Origin: Diospyros lotus
Taxonomy: Eukaryota > Streptophyta > Magnoliopsida > Ericales > Ebenaceae
Direction of reading: 5' to 3'
DNA length: 64,000 nucleotides
NCBI RefSeq assembly: GCF_014633365.1
Contig: NC_068349.1
Location: 14,832,753 to 14,896,752 of the forward strand
How positions within the stretch are numbered: position 1 is the first letter of the stretch; every line of letters begins with the position of its first letter. The notes beneath the pieces were generated by a model. That model was not told the origin of the DNA. It ran no database searches and worked only from the letters and a program-made list of their open reading frames with translations. Below are positions 46,767-61,342 of the stretch, one piece after another. The translations under genes were made by a program, and so were the position numbers.

Positions 46767-47853
46767 TTTTCTGGCGATTTTTCTTACCTTCTTTAATCAT
46801 CTTCTCTGGCCATGGCGACTGGCGATGATCTCCGATGGCTGATCCAACGACACTTCCTAGAAGATCTCCTCAAGACGATCACAATGGCACCCTCTGATGG
46901 CTGAAACACCCGCCAAAAATAACCGAAACGATCGATTTTTAGACCGGCTTCAGCGAGATGTGCGATGTTCCGACAAGCTTTAAATACCCCTATAACAAAC
47001 TCTAAACCACCTCAAAATTTCCAGAAATGCTCTCCAAGACCTCTAGATTAAAAGCCCTCTATCAAATCCCTAAAAAACAACCCAAAACTCGAGCATTTGG
47101 AAGCCCAAAATCCTTGAAATTTTTTTGGCCTATGTATAACCGAAACCCCGACCCCTTTTCGACCAATCAACGGCCATAACTTCACCCACACGCTTCCTAT
47201 ACCATGCTTGGCCATGCCCTGATGAGGTATGGTCATCCTATCGCCAAATTTTCCTGCCCATGCGCAATTAGATTATGCCATGCATTGTGCAGAAATTCTA
47301 ATAATTACACTTCAGCACTCTTAAAAAAAAAAATTGCATTTTGGCCCTCTCATTGAAGCCCCTAAGCTTTCCAACTATTCCACTAAGCCCCATAAGTTCT
47401 AAGACCTTCATTTCATCCCTGAAGATCCAAAAAAACTATCGTTTCGACCTCTCTTGGGCAAAATTAATAAATTATATTTAGGCCCGAATATAAATGAGAT
47501 CATATTTTGATCGAAAATTCTTTTGTTTCTTCCCGAAAACACTTAAGGGTTGATCTTTACATAAAACTGGAGCCCCCTCAGAGTTCCATTGACTTTCTAG
47601 AAATTCCCTACAACGATTCGACTTTTCAGCCTGAATCACAATTGTACCAAAAACAGTTTCGATTCCGATTTCTTTTAATACCATAAATCTTATCTTGGGA
47701 TGCTCGTCAATACCATATCATTTTCTTAGACATCAAGGTTCCAGGACATTCCCTATGGTTGATTCGATGACTTATTTTTACTATCAAGCCAATTTTGGTA
47801 TTTTAAACTCACTTAAATTACGTGAAAACCTTATGTCGAAATAGGGTATTACA
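46767..47853 (-). repeat. 3' remnant of the right LTR of the deleted element
   Basis: It aligns with the leader and downstream part of the left LTR (35810-36250: 'cttcacccacacgcttcct' against 'ctttacccacacacttcct') and then carries the terminal part missing there, to GGGTATTACA. It also shares 'gagccccctcagagttcc'-type sequence with the LTR at 29845. No gene. Confidence 0.55.
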
Positions 47854-48233
47854 CATGGCATCTGACTTAGGCATCGAAAGTGGCTCGTGAGGGAGAGATC
47901 CCACATGCCTTCTAACTGTCTTCTACCTTACAGATCGGAAGACCTGAAGCTCTCCCGAAGACCCCTTTGGAAGACCATTCGATAGCTCTCTCGAAATACC
48001 CTTCCACAACATCAAAGACCAGATACCCTTCCGAACCCACCCTTTCGCAAGACCCCTTCAAATGACCTCTTCCGAGTATATCTTGCTCTTCCACCCAGCC
48101 CAACGGACTTTTTGTTAAGCTTCCTCGAGACAAACACATTTCAATTGTTGTATTATAGCAACAACAATACCCATTTTATAAGTTTTATAAAAAATTAACA
48201 CCCTAAAATCTCGTAAAATTTTGGGATGTTACA
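47854..48233. repeat. Remnant of an unclassified LTR-like sequence
   Basis: It continues the segment cut at 34131: 'tgacttaggcatcg' follows in a way familiar from plant LTR leaders. A degenerate GAAGACC-rich minisatellite at 47930-48085 resembles the one at 29055-29345. It ends GGGATGTTACA at 48233. Class not determined. Confidence 0.4.
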
Positions 48234-48540
48234 TGATAGTTCTTCCCCATTCTTGTGTTTGTAAAGCATTGAGTGGCTCTATCAAGATTAGCAAAGAGAG
48301 ATCTCTTTGGAATCTTCAAGTGAAGATATTTTTACCTCAAACCTCCCCAGCGATCTAACCGGTACTTTTTCTACATGTCTCTTGTCAGACTCCTCTACAT
48401 GCAATAGAATTTGATTAACTTTATCAACCCATTGATATACCTTTTTATTGTCTCATATTCTTTCATCTTGAAAGCCTCAAACTCACTTCTCAAATTTAAA
48501 ACCTACATCTACTTAGTTTTCTCACTTCCCTAGAATTCTA
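48234..48540 (-). pseudogene. Ty1/copia gag fragment, C-terminal side
   Basis: The minus strand reads VLNLRSEFEAFKMKEYETIK, followed with a stop and shifts by ISSLEDSK-like residues. This is the usual UBN2-type copia gag (LRREFExLKMKDxESIKxY). It lacks pol, which must have been deleted at or beyond 48233, and its N-terminal part lies across an insertion at 49780-50110. Confidence 0.65.
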
Positions 48541-49779
48541 AGGCTTGTTCTCTTTGTCGCTTTCAGCCTATTTTGAGTTTTCAATTTTTCAAAACACTAA
48601 AAACGCATTTCCTTTGCTATTTTCAAAAACACATTTTTGAAAACAACTAAAACTTTTGTAAAGAAAACTGGGCATTTTCTGTGAAAATACACTGAAAACT
48701 AAAAAACACCGAAAACAACCCCTCCCCCTCCCAAAAAAAATCTCGAGCAGATCTCTCTGTTCTCTCTCTCTCTCTCTCTCTCTCTCAAGCATCGGTCGTC
48801 GACCGCCCCACCATCTTTGTTACTTCCATGAGCCACCGTCGACCTCATTTTCCACCACCGAAAGCCGACATCGACCGCTTCCACGCAGACCCACATCTCT
48901 CATCTCTTCTCTCCTTTCTCATCTCCTCTATTTTCCCCATGGCAGAAATTAGATCCGTTCGGTGTCACCGACGAACATGGGCCTTGCTGCCTTCTCTATC
49001 ATGGGTCATCATATTGGTCGTCATAATTGTTCTTCGTTGACGTTCGCCAATCGATGGTTTAAAGCCACGGCCATAGCCGACTGGTTGAGTTGCTCCTTCT
49101 GGACCATGGCGTTGGTGTCATCCCCATTTTCCTTTCGAACAGCAGCTTCTATGCTCACTGTTTAGGAAGAAAGTCGGCAGCTAGAGCCGTCGCAATGATG
49201 GGTGAGGAAGGAGATGGGGCGATTGGCAATGATGAGGAGGAGAAATAAAGGCTGGCGGTGAAAGGAAGAGGCGGCGCTAGGATGCGCAGAAAGCCCGAAG
49301 AGATGGAAGAAGATGGTCTACTGTGGCTTTTTTTTGCGATTTTTTTTTTTTTATGTTTTGTGTTATTTAATTTTTTTATTTTATTTTATTTAAATATTAA
49401 ACTGAATGTGATATGATTTTTTTTATATTAATTTTTTTAATGATATTTTTAAGATTTTGATTTTGATTTTTTATTTTATTTTATTTGAATTTTATTTTAT
49501 AGTTTAAAGTATTTGACTCAAATTTACAATTTACTAATAAATGTTTACAATTTATTTTGAATCAAATTCATTAAATAAAATATCATAATAACAAAAAAGA
49601 AACCGTTTTTAAAATTTTAAAGCAAACACATTTTCTATTTTTCTGTTTTAAGAAATAATTTTTTAAAATGACAAAAAGAACGTGTTTTCAAAAATCTCAA
49701 AACAGACACTCTAAACAAAAAACTCAAAATGAATTCAAAACTTAAAACTCAAAAGTAAAATACAAAGAGAACACCACCC
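48541..49779. mobile_element. Mutator-like or other TIR element inserted in copia gag
   Basis: The two ends are imperfect inverted repeats of about 40 bases: the left has TTGTTCTCTTTGTCG then TTTTGAGTTTT, and the complement of the right has GTGTTCTCTTTGTA then TTTTGAGTTTT. Further in, both are A/T-rich with related TTTTTGAAAACA-type blocks. Flanks CTAGAATTC and CTAATTTTC could be a decayed 9-bp duplication. The interior has a (CT)n run and a GC-rich segment (48790-49310) but no transposase. Superfamily is a guess from TIR style. Confidence 0.5.
48761..48786. repeat. (CT)13 microsatellite
   Basis: Pure TC dinucleotide run inside the TIR element. Confidence 0.95.
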
Positions 49780-50122
49780 TAATTTTCTCTTGTTCCAAGT
49801 TTTTTAGCTATTTCACAAGCCATAATTCTTGAGTGTAACCGGGGCCTTGAATCTTCGGCACGTTCTTCTTATGCTTTTTTATTTAAGCTATTGTTGGGTT
49901 ATTTGGAAAAGGATATGGACCTATCCCTAACTCCACCACTTCCCAAGATCAAAGATTTTTAAGTCTTCATTTTCACAACCCAAATAGTATAGTTTTCTCC
50001 TGCAAACACAGTAAGTGTGGGTATTGAAAAGTAGCTTGATGCCATCTTGGTCTCAGATTCTGAAATCATAGACTTTCTTGCTTTCTAATCTTTATTCAAT
50101 CACATGCCCTCCAACATCATGA
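49780..50122 (-). pseudogene. Ty1/copia gag fragment, N-terminal side
   Basis: The minus strand starts MASSYFSIPTLTVFAGENYT and continues IWVVKMKT then a stop, close to the common copia gag start (GENYxxWxVKMK). Later residues are recognisable with shifts (NNP, ERA). It begins shortly after the primer site at 50123-50136, as expected. Confidence 0.7.
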
Positions 50123-50136
50123 GAGCTCTAATACCA
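50123..50136 (-). other. Primer binding site of the copia relic
   Basis: The minus strand has TGGTATTAGAGC, one change from the initiator tRNA-Met complement, directly inside a sequence that continues as an LTR from about 50139. Confidence 0.7.
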
Positions 50137-50138
50137 AT

Positions 50139-50870
50139 TGTAGGCTGATTTTAGTGCAAAATAAGAGAATCAGAAAAAGAAGCTGGAAGGAATGAGAAAA
50201 CGTTGAAAGTTTTCTTCATCCATATATCTCATACATCTTAACAAAGCTAAGTATAAAAAAGTGTGATCATTGATGAACAAATACTCCTGCAGATTGTCTC
50301 CATTACTTTTGCTTAAAATAAGCTTTAAAATTACAAAAATATCATAAAGATGTAACCTGAAGGGATAGCAAGTTTTGTCAGTATACTCATTTGAGTTCCA
50401 AATAAAATCAAAAAATTTCTTCACTTGGAGACTGCCATCCATCTCTTTCGCGCTGCCAGTTAGCGGCTTCCATATCATGCGTGAGGTTTGGCAGCGGCCA
50501 AGGTTCCCCTTTCCTTCCATAAATCACAATCCTCTTGTCTTTCCCTTTTTCCATGTCGGTGTGAGTCTGAATGAATTTCACCAAGTGCATCCAATTAATG
50601 TACAAATGAATGCAAGAGAGACGGTCTATAAGCAACAATGATTAATATTACCTTCAATTTTTTTAAGATAAATAAAGGCAGTACATTTTGAGGAATTGCC
50701 TCCTTTCCCAATACATTTTTCCCTTGGATGAAACCTTTTCTCGTCCAAATAACTCAGTCCCCCAAGTACATATGAAAGAAACAAATTATAACACTCAATT
50801 ACTGCAGTAAAAGCTCGTTCTACTGCCCAAAACAATTGAAAACAAAAACGAAAACACTCTTGAACAGAGA
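50139..50870 (-). repeat. Probable 5' LTR of the copia relic; overlaps subtilase 3' flank
   Basis: It starts TGTAGGCTGATTTTAGTG next to the primer site. No second LTR is left for comparison, so the right border is uncertain and the subtilase 3' untranslated region must share this interval. Short frames on both strands (60-116 codons) show no domain. Confidence 0.4.
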
Positions 50871-50897
50871 ATCATAATCATGGGTGGGATTTAGTTC

Positions 50898-54534
<3,637 letters not shown>

Positions 54535-54612
54535 TAGTGAGTAATATGAAGCTTAATTAATTTGCTTCGGTTGAAGATGGCTATATATGCAAGGAAGGGA
54601 TGGATGGAAGTG

Positions 54613-54620
54613 TATTTATA
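54613..54620 (-). promoter_or_regulatory. TATA box of the subtilase gene
   Basis: TATAAATA on the minus strand, about 80 bases before the ATG at 54534. That leaves room for a 5' untranslated region of about 50 bases. A second, weaker TATATA lies nearer the start codon. Confidence 0.6.
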
Positions 54621-56084
54621 AGACAGTATTGGCATTGGTAATGTCAGCAAGGTTTTGGAGCTTATTGGCGCAACCAACGCCGTCCTGTTCTTTTTCTTTT
54701 TTGATTAATTATAATAGGAAATCAAACTGACCACTCTCCTCATTTTCATCTACCATTTAAAGAATTATGAAAATTAAAATACTTTTATATTTAGTTACAT
54801 TTTTATTCCGAATTAAATGAAATTGAAATTTGATACTTAATTTTAAACGCCAACTAAATAACCGAAATTCCTCAAACCTCTATGGCTGACTTGGCAAATA
54901 GTTTTACTTTATTTTACTGTTTTGTTTTGTGAGAATTGGTGGGTCCCATTCTGGTGGAAGTGTTTCGTTGGGAATTTCGAAACTCGGAATGCGTTGTTTA
55001 TGTCGCGTTTTGTGGGCTCCGCCAGGGTTCATTACAACGGAAGGGAAAGCCGGCGGCGAGTGTGTAATTCGAAGTGAGAGCAAGAAAAAAAAAATTGAAG
55101 CCATTGATGACACTGGATTAGGATGTCTTGGATTTGGGCCAAAGCTCATATATCTAAGTAGAATCTTCAGTCCAAGGCTCAAATCTCAAAAAATCTAATT
55201 TAAAAGTCTTTTAAGTTTCAATAAGTGAACCCAAATTGAAATTTAAACCTAAGCCCACATAATTTCTCATTAAAATCAACTCACATATTCATATTTAACT
55301 GTCCAAGTTACATGATCAGACCTCTACATTCAATCACCCATGTAATGCAATCGTATTCCTCTATACATAATAGTGCAAATTTCAAAGGTCAGGTATCTCA
55401 CTGTTACATTAAAAAAGTATTATGTCACTCTAAGCCATAGACTGGTATATGTCTTAGTCCAAACTAGACTAAAGAATAATAATTCTTACTTTTAGTCCCT
55501 TGATATTGCCTAAGATAGCATTTATTAAAGTAAACAAAAGAATATTATATCAAGATAAGATTAAAATTCTTTTTATATCAAAATATAGAATAGTCAAGAT
55601 AAAAGTGAAAAGTATTTCAAAATTTTTATCAAACTGATTGTTAATATTTTTAAAATACATTAAAAAACACATACGTCATTTTTTCTTATATGTAAAGACT
55701 AAAATAAATTTATCTGGAAAAAAAATTATCTAAAAAAATTCAGATAAAAAATTATATAATTTTTTTTCAATGATTATTAGATAAATTTAACAAAAACAAT
55801 AAAAATCACTTTTATCTAAAATATTTTTTTATATCTTTTTTTTTTTTAATCTATATCTTAATTAAGACTGCCTAACGAATAATAATTGTGACTAAATTGG
55901 ACTACACATGCGTGAATCAATATCCAGACCAACCAAGCATCACAATCCTTGTCTAAAAGCATCGGTGTGGGGCAGCCGCAGGGCCATGGCCAAAAACCTT
56001 TGCTCTCCCTCTTCTCACTTTATATCCAAACGTAATGCAAGATTCTGAAGATCAAAAAGTGCACTTGCCTCTGTTTATATACTG
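54621..56084. other. Intergenic between subtilase and copia element
   Basis: Mostly AT-rich. 54915-55190 is less AT-rich, with several CpGs, and open for about 90 codons on both strands (54929-55198 plus, 54904-55182 minus) but shows no known domain. 55500-55860 is A/T-rich with long T runs. No gene supported. Confidence 0.5.
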
Positions 56085-56293
56085 TCTTGAAATGAAAGCA
56101 GAGAAAAGGTAATTTCATAAATGCTTCCTCAACCTACTATGGGGCCTCAGCTGCTCTTTAAATATGCCTAAAAACTAATACAATACAATATGCTAAAACG
56201 TCACCGTTCAATTCACTACATAAAGAAATTCTAATACAGCAACTAAAATTACAACAACAACTAAAGAATACAAAACAGAATAAAAGTCTAATA
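56085..56293 (-). repeat. 3' LTR of the copia element
   Basis: Plus-strand ends are TCTTGAAATGAAAGC and AAAGTCTAATA. In element orientation it runs from TATTAGAC to TTTCAAGA, so it lacks the usual TG...CA. Confidence 0.88.
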
Positions 56294-56300
56294 CGCCCCC

Positions 56301-59300
56301 TCAAGATGGACTGTGGATATTCATAACAGCCATCTTGGACAGTAAATGGGACAATTGAGGTGCGGGCAATGGCTTGGTGAATAGATCTGCTAATTGATGA
56401 GCAGAACGTATGGGCAGCAATTTGAAGACACCTGCAGCCAGCTTATCCCGAACAAAATGGCAGTCCAACTCGATGTGTTTTGTCCGCTCATGGAAGACCG
56501 GGTTCGAAGCAATGTGAACAACAGCCTGGTTATCACAAAATAAAAGAGCAGGAGTGAGAGAAGAAACCTGAAAATCAGCAAGAAGCTGATACAACCAAAC
56601 GATCTCACTGGTTGTAGCAGCGAGTGCTCGGTATTCAGCCTCAACAGAAGACCGGGAAACTGTTGTTTGCTTCTTAGCTCGCCACGAAATCAATGAATCA
56701 CCAAGAAAGATACAAAAACCTGTAACTGAGCGCCGAGTATCTAAGCAAGAACCCCAATCAGCATCAGAGAACGCCCTGATTTGCAAAGAAGATGAAGTAG
56801 AGAAGAACAAACCTTGTCCAGGGGAAGATTTTATATACCTCAACAAATGATGAACAGCATCAAGATGTGGCTTACGGGGTTGTGAGACATATTGGCTTAG
56901 CTTGTGAACAGTGTAAGTAATGTCAGGACGTGAGATAGTAAGGTAAAGTAGACGACCTATAAGTCGTCTGTATGCTGAAGCATCTTCTAGTAAATCACCA
57001 TCAGCAGCAGTAAGTTTAACATTTGGAATCATTGGAACCAAAGCAGGTTTGCTAGACAAAAAAACCTGTATCCTCAAGGATCTGGAGGGCATAATGACGC
57101 TGAGACAAGTAAAGACCTCTAGAGGACCGAGCAATTTCAAGACCAATGAAATATTTTAGACGCCCAAGGTCTTTGAGTTTAAATTGACTATTAAGAAAAT
57201 CCTTAAGGAAGGCAATAGCTACAGAATCAGACCCAGTAAGGATAATATCGTCAACATAAACCAGCAATGCAACAAAAGAAGAACCAGTACCCATTGTAAA
57301 AAGGGAATAATCTGACTTAGATTGGAGAAAACCATACTGGATAAGAGCATTAGAAAATTTGGCAAACCATTGCCTAGAAGCTTGCTTTAACCCATAAATG
57401 GACTTATGAAACTTACACGCTAGTCTTGCCCCTAGAGGAGCAGCAACTACCTTAGGCTGATACCCAAGTAGAAGATCCATATAAACTTCCCCCATGAAGA
57501 AAAGCATTAGTGACATCAAGCTAAATAAGGGACCAACTGTGGACAGCAGCTAGAGCTAAGAGAACCTTGACAGTAACCAACTTAGCAACTGGGGAAAAAG
57601 TATCAAAAAAATCTAACCCCTCTTGTTGAGTATACCCCTTTGCTACCAAACGAGCCTTATACCGTTCTATGGAACCATCAAATTTATACTTGATCTTATA
57701 CACCCACTTACACCCAATGGTATGTTTGTCTGGAGGTAAAGGAATAACAGACCAAGTATGAGTAGAATGCATAGCATCCAACTCTACATTCATGGCATCC
57801 TGCCAATGAGCATAGGGCACTGCCTGATGATAAAATTGAGGCTCAAAATTAGAGGAGATATTGAGAATATACTGTCGATGAAAAGAAGACAATGCAGAAT
57901 AAGAAATAAAATTGTCTAAGGGATAGGAAGAAGGAGTAGGAGGTGTAGGAATTTGAGTAAGCAAATGACAATGGTAATCCTGAAGATAGGAAGGAGGCCG
58001 AGTGACCCTGGTAGATTTGCGAACAGCAGGTTCAAAAGAAACAGAATCAGGTATAGAAGAACCAGAAACCAAGGAAGGAGGAGAAAGAACATCATGTCCA
58101 GGCTGGGGTAAAACCAAATCCGGGAAGGGGTCCACAATGATAGGAGAAGGATCAAGAGAGTGGAAAGGAAAAACCTGTTCATGGAAGACAACATCCCTAG
58201 AGAAAAAAAATTTCTTAGAGGCAATGTCATAAAGTTTGTAACCTTTGACCCCAGGAGGATAGCCCAAGAATATACAAGCAGTAGCCCTTGGTGTAAATTT
58301 GGATCGATGAGAATGTAGAGTGGAGGCAAAACAAAGACAACCAAACACTCTAAAATAGGAGTAATCGACATGTGACTGATATAGAAGCTGATAAGGAGAT
58401 TGATATCCCAATAAAGAGGCTGGTGTCCTATTTATCAAGAAAGCAACAGTGAGGATGCATTCTCCCCAAAACTAAATAGAAACTTTAGAATGGAAAAGCA
58501 ATGCCCTAGCCACACTAAGAAGGTGCTGATGCTTACGTTCTACCACTGAATTTTGTTCAGGTCGTTCAACACAAGAAAATTGATGCACCACCCCCCTTTC
58601 ATTGAAGAAATCATGAAAACTTAACTCTGGAGCATTATCTGATCTAAACTTCTTTACCTTCTTATTAAATTGAGTTTCAACCATAGAAAAGAATCTTGGA
58701 ATAATATTCTTAGCTTTTGATTTATGTCTCATCAAGAATACCCAAGTGAAGCGGGTGCAATCATCAACAATAGTAAGAAAATACTTGTAACCAGCATGAG
58801 TAGGCACATGATAAGGTCCCCATGTATCACAATGAATTAGATCAAAAGCATGCTGAGAAAGATTATTATTAGAGACAAAAGATAGTCTTCTTTGTTTAGC
58901 CAAGGGACACACAGAACAAGGCACATTTTCAGCATCTTTATATTTCAACAAACTCTTCAGTTTATCTAGTTTTTGAAAAGAAACATGGCCAAGCCAACTA
59001 TGCCAAGTATGTTTACTTACAATATGAGCCACAATGGCATGAGAAGTAGAAGAACAATTCAAAAAAGTTACATCAAGCACATATAATCCCCCATGTAGGC
59101 TAGCCCTACCAATCATCTTCGAAAGGTGGACAGCCTTAATGTCACATGAATTAGAGAAGAAATGAAGACGCACATTAGCCATTTTGACCAGTGCACTTAC
59201 AGATATCAAGTTAAACTTGAACTGGGGCACATACATAACGTTTTCCAATATTATATGATCACTTAATCGCACAGTACCTATATAAGGGACTAATAACCGA

Positions 59301-60551
59301 GATTGATCCGGAAGGGTAACAAATATATCCTTGATAGGTCTCATTTCATGAAAACATGATCTATTAAAACAGACATGACTGGTGGCCCCTGAATCTATAA
59401 TCCAATATTGTGATTGGCTAACTAAAGGATTAAGAGAAAGACTGAGACAAATACCTAATGCTTGATTTTGATGAACATCAGATTCAGCTCTATCTTTAGA
59501 TGCACCAATGTGGTCATTCAACATACCTAAGAGCTGCTGGTACTGAACAGAACTCAAAGATTGCACAAAATCTCCCACGCCTGGAGTACTTGTAGTATTC
59601 TCAGAGACCTGACTTACAATGTTATGACTGGACTGATTAGTAGATTTCAAGAAATATTGTCCATTAGGATTCTTTGATTTCACTTTATACCCCGAGGGAT
59701 ACCCATGTAGTTTATAGCATTTCTCAACTGTGTGTCCATGTAACCCACAATGTGTGCACAATGGCTTATCCTTCTTCTGGAACCTACCTTGACTAGCATT
59801 ATTATGATCATGTTTAACATGAAACAGAATTGGATCTGCCATATTTTTCATTACAATCCGTTGTTTCTCCTCTTGTGAGATTAATGCAAACACCTTATTT
59901 ATAGGGGGAAGGGGGTCCATCAATAACAACTGGCCTCTTACTTGAGAGAAGGAATCATGTAAGCCCATAAGAAACGACATAACATATTCAACTTGATGAA
60001 AATCAGTAAGAGCCCTAGCACCACCACAAGTACAGGTATTGCAAGTATAGACAGGTCTATAATTTTCCAATTCATCCCATACAGACTTTAATTTGGTGAA
60101 GTAGGCACTTACTGATAGGGAACCTTGAGTAAGGTTCATTAACTCACGCCTCAATTGAAAGATCCGCGGCCCATTACCTTGCTGAAATCTCTCCTTTTAA
60201 GTCATTCTAGACATCTTGGACCGATTCAAAGAAATGATGCTAGCCGAGATTTCCTTAGAAACAGCATTAAGAATCTGAGATAACCATATTGTTATTTCTA
60301 ATCCAAGCACTTAAAAGAGAGACATCACCTGATGGACGCTGAATCGCGCCATCTATAAAGCCTAACTTGTTCTTCACAGATAGGGCAATCATCATCGATC
60401 GACTCCAAGAGACGTAATTATCGCCTGTCAAAGGCTAAGAAACCAAAGAGAGACCAGGACTATCCGAATGATGTAAAAAAAATGGACTCGAACCATCATC
60501 GATGGCGGAGTTAATCCTCGATGAAGTTGAAGAGAAATTTTTTGTCGCCAT
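56301..60551 (-). pseudogene. Copia gag-pol polyprotein, near full length but broken
   Basis: The start is probably ATG 60549-60551. The N-terminal segment has PFFLHHSDSPGLSLVS, then TAG (60435-60437) before PLTGDNYVSWSRSM. Frame 58472-60154 holds gag, the zinc knuckle CTHCGLHGHTVEKC, protease WIIDSGATSHVC, pre-integrase HTWHSWLGHVSF and the integrase core (HCDTWGPY, FRSDNAPE, NSVVERKHQH). TAG at 58472-58474 breaks it. Frame 57521-58438 continues integrase and the start of RT (YKARLVAKGYTQQEGLDFFD). Frame 57052-57519 has SIYGLKQASRQW and the RT site YVDDIILTG. Frame 56301-57146 has RNase H (SDADWGSCLDTRRSVTG, SVEAEYRALA, TKHIELDCHFVRD). Active-site residues are kept; at least two stops and two or more shifts are not. 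Confidence 0.92.
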
Positions 60552-60838
60552 AGATCGGAAATCTGTAAGCAACAAATTGAAACGCGAAACAGGAAGAGAT
60601 CGAAGAAGGAACAATCACACAAAAAAAAATCGCAAGATTAATTGCGACTAGAAACAACAAATCGATCACGGTTTGTCGAACAAAAAGAATCGCTAATGAA
60701 CGGAAGAAATCAGCAAATCTCTGAACAAGAAGAGATTTGCACCATCACTGAGGAAGAAACACATATGGCGACAAAATCAATGGAGAACACCAATAGAAGC
60801 AGACGCAGAAGCGATAAGAAACCCTAGGGTGCTCTGAT

Positions 60839-60850
60839 GCTCTGATACCA
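60839..60850 (-). other. Primer binding site of the copia element
   Basis: Minus strand TGGTATCAGAGC, a perfect initiator tRNA-Met complement directly beside the 5' LTR. Confidence 0.9.
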
Positions 60851-61049
60851 TCTTGAAATGAAAGCAGAGAAAAGGTAATTTGATAAATGCTTCCTCGACC
60901 TACTGTGGGGCCTCAGCTGCTCTTTAAATATGCCTAAAAACTAATACAATACAATATGCTAAAACGTCACCGTTCAGTTCACTACATAAAGAAATGAAAT
61001 TCTAATACAGCAACAACTAAAGAATACAAAACAGAATAAAAGTCTAATA
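60851..61049 (-). repeat. 5' LTR of the copia element
   Basis: Collinear with 56085-56293. It ends at AGTCTAATA just before TACTG. Confidence 0.88.
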
Positions 61050-61054
61050 TACTG

Positions 61055-61342
61055 AATAATTGCACCTGAATTATATTTCACTTAAACCTCGACAACAATA
61101 AGATTATTACAATTAACAATTAATTTGCTTTGCATCGGTACTTAAACATTGAAGAGGGGGGAATTCTATTGCATATATATAATGATATAAATTAAACAGC
61201 CAAAGCGTTTAAGAAAACAAGCTATTTGGTACACATCGAACATACTCAAGGAAGCCAAAGTTATTCTCTCTATGTGCCTCAAAGATATCGCCAAGCCCAC
61301 CCTTGAGTGCCAACTTCTGGCATTACATTTCTTCGCCTATTT
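61055..61342. other. HMGS 3' flank and probable 3' untranslated region
   Basis: It lies between the copia element and the HMGS stop codon, is AT-rich and codes for nothing. The HMGS polyadenylation region must lie here or inside the element. Confidence 0.5.

Larger units (their letters stand above)
34132..47853 (-). mobile_element. LTR pair with deleted interior, hosting TRIM and CACTA insertions
   Basis: The left end is TGTAACTCCCC and the right end GGGTATTACA. Flanks are CATTG (34127-34131) and CATGG (47854-47858), a possible imperfect duplication. At about 36358 the sequence jumps back to the LTR beginning: 36363-36500 repeats 34200-34340 ('accttctca' blocks). I read it as a left LTR (34132-36357, 3' end missing) fused to a right LTR (36358 onward), the interior having been lost. 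The right LTR is then interrupted at 36540 and 38616, and its last part is 46767-47853, which aligns with 35810-36250 and beyond. Confidence 0.5.
56085..61049 (-). mobile_element. Ty1/copia element with short non-TG/CA LTRs, TSD TACTG
   Basis: LTRs of 209 and 199 bp (56085-56293, 60851-61049) flank a 4.6-kb interior with gag-pol in copia order (gag, protease, integrase, RT, RNase H). The exact 5-bp duplication TACTG lies at 56080-56084 and 61050-61054. The primer site TGGTATCAGAGC (complement of 60839-60850) and the polypurine tract (CTTGAGGGGGCG, complement of 56294-56305) abut the LTRs. By eye the LTRs differ by a handful of substitutions and two small indels, so this is one of the younger insertions. 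Coding is broken by stops and shifts. Confidence 0.9.

Noticed and set aside
58002..58232. Plus-strand 76-codon frame
   Set aside because: Antisense shadow of the copia pol linker between integrase and reverse transcriptase.
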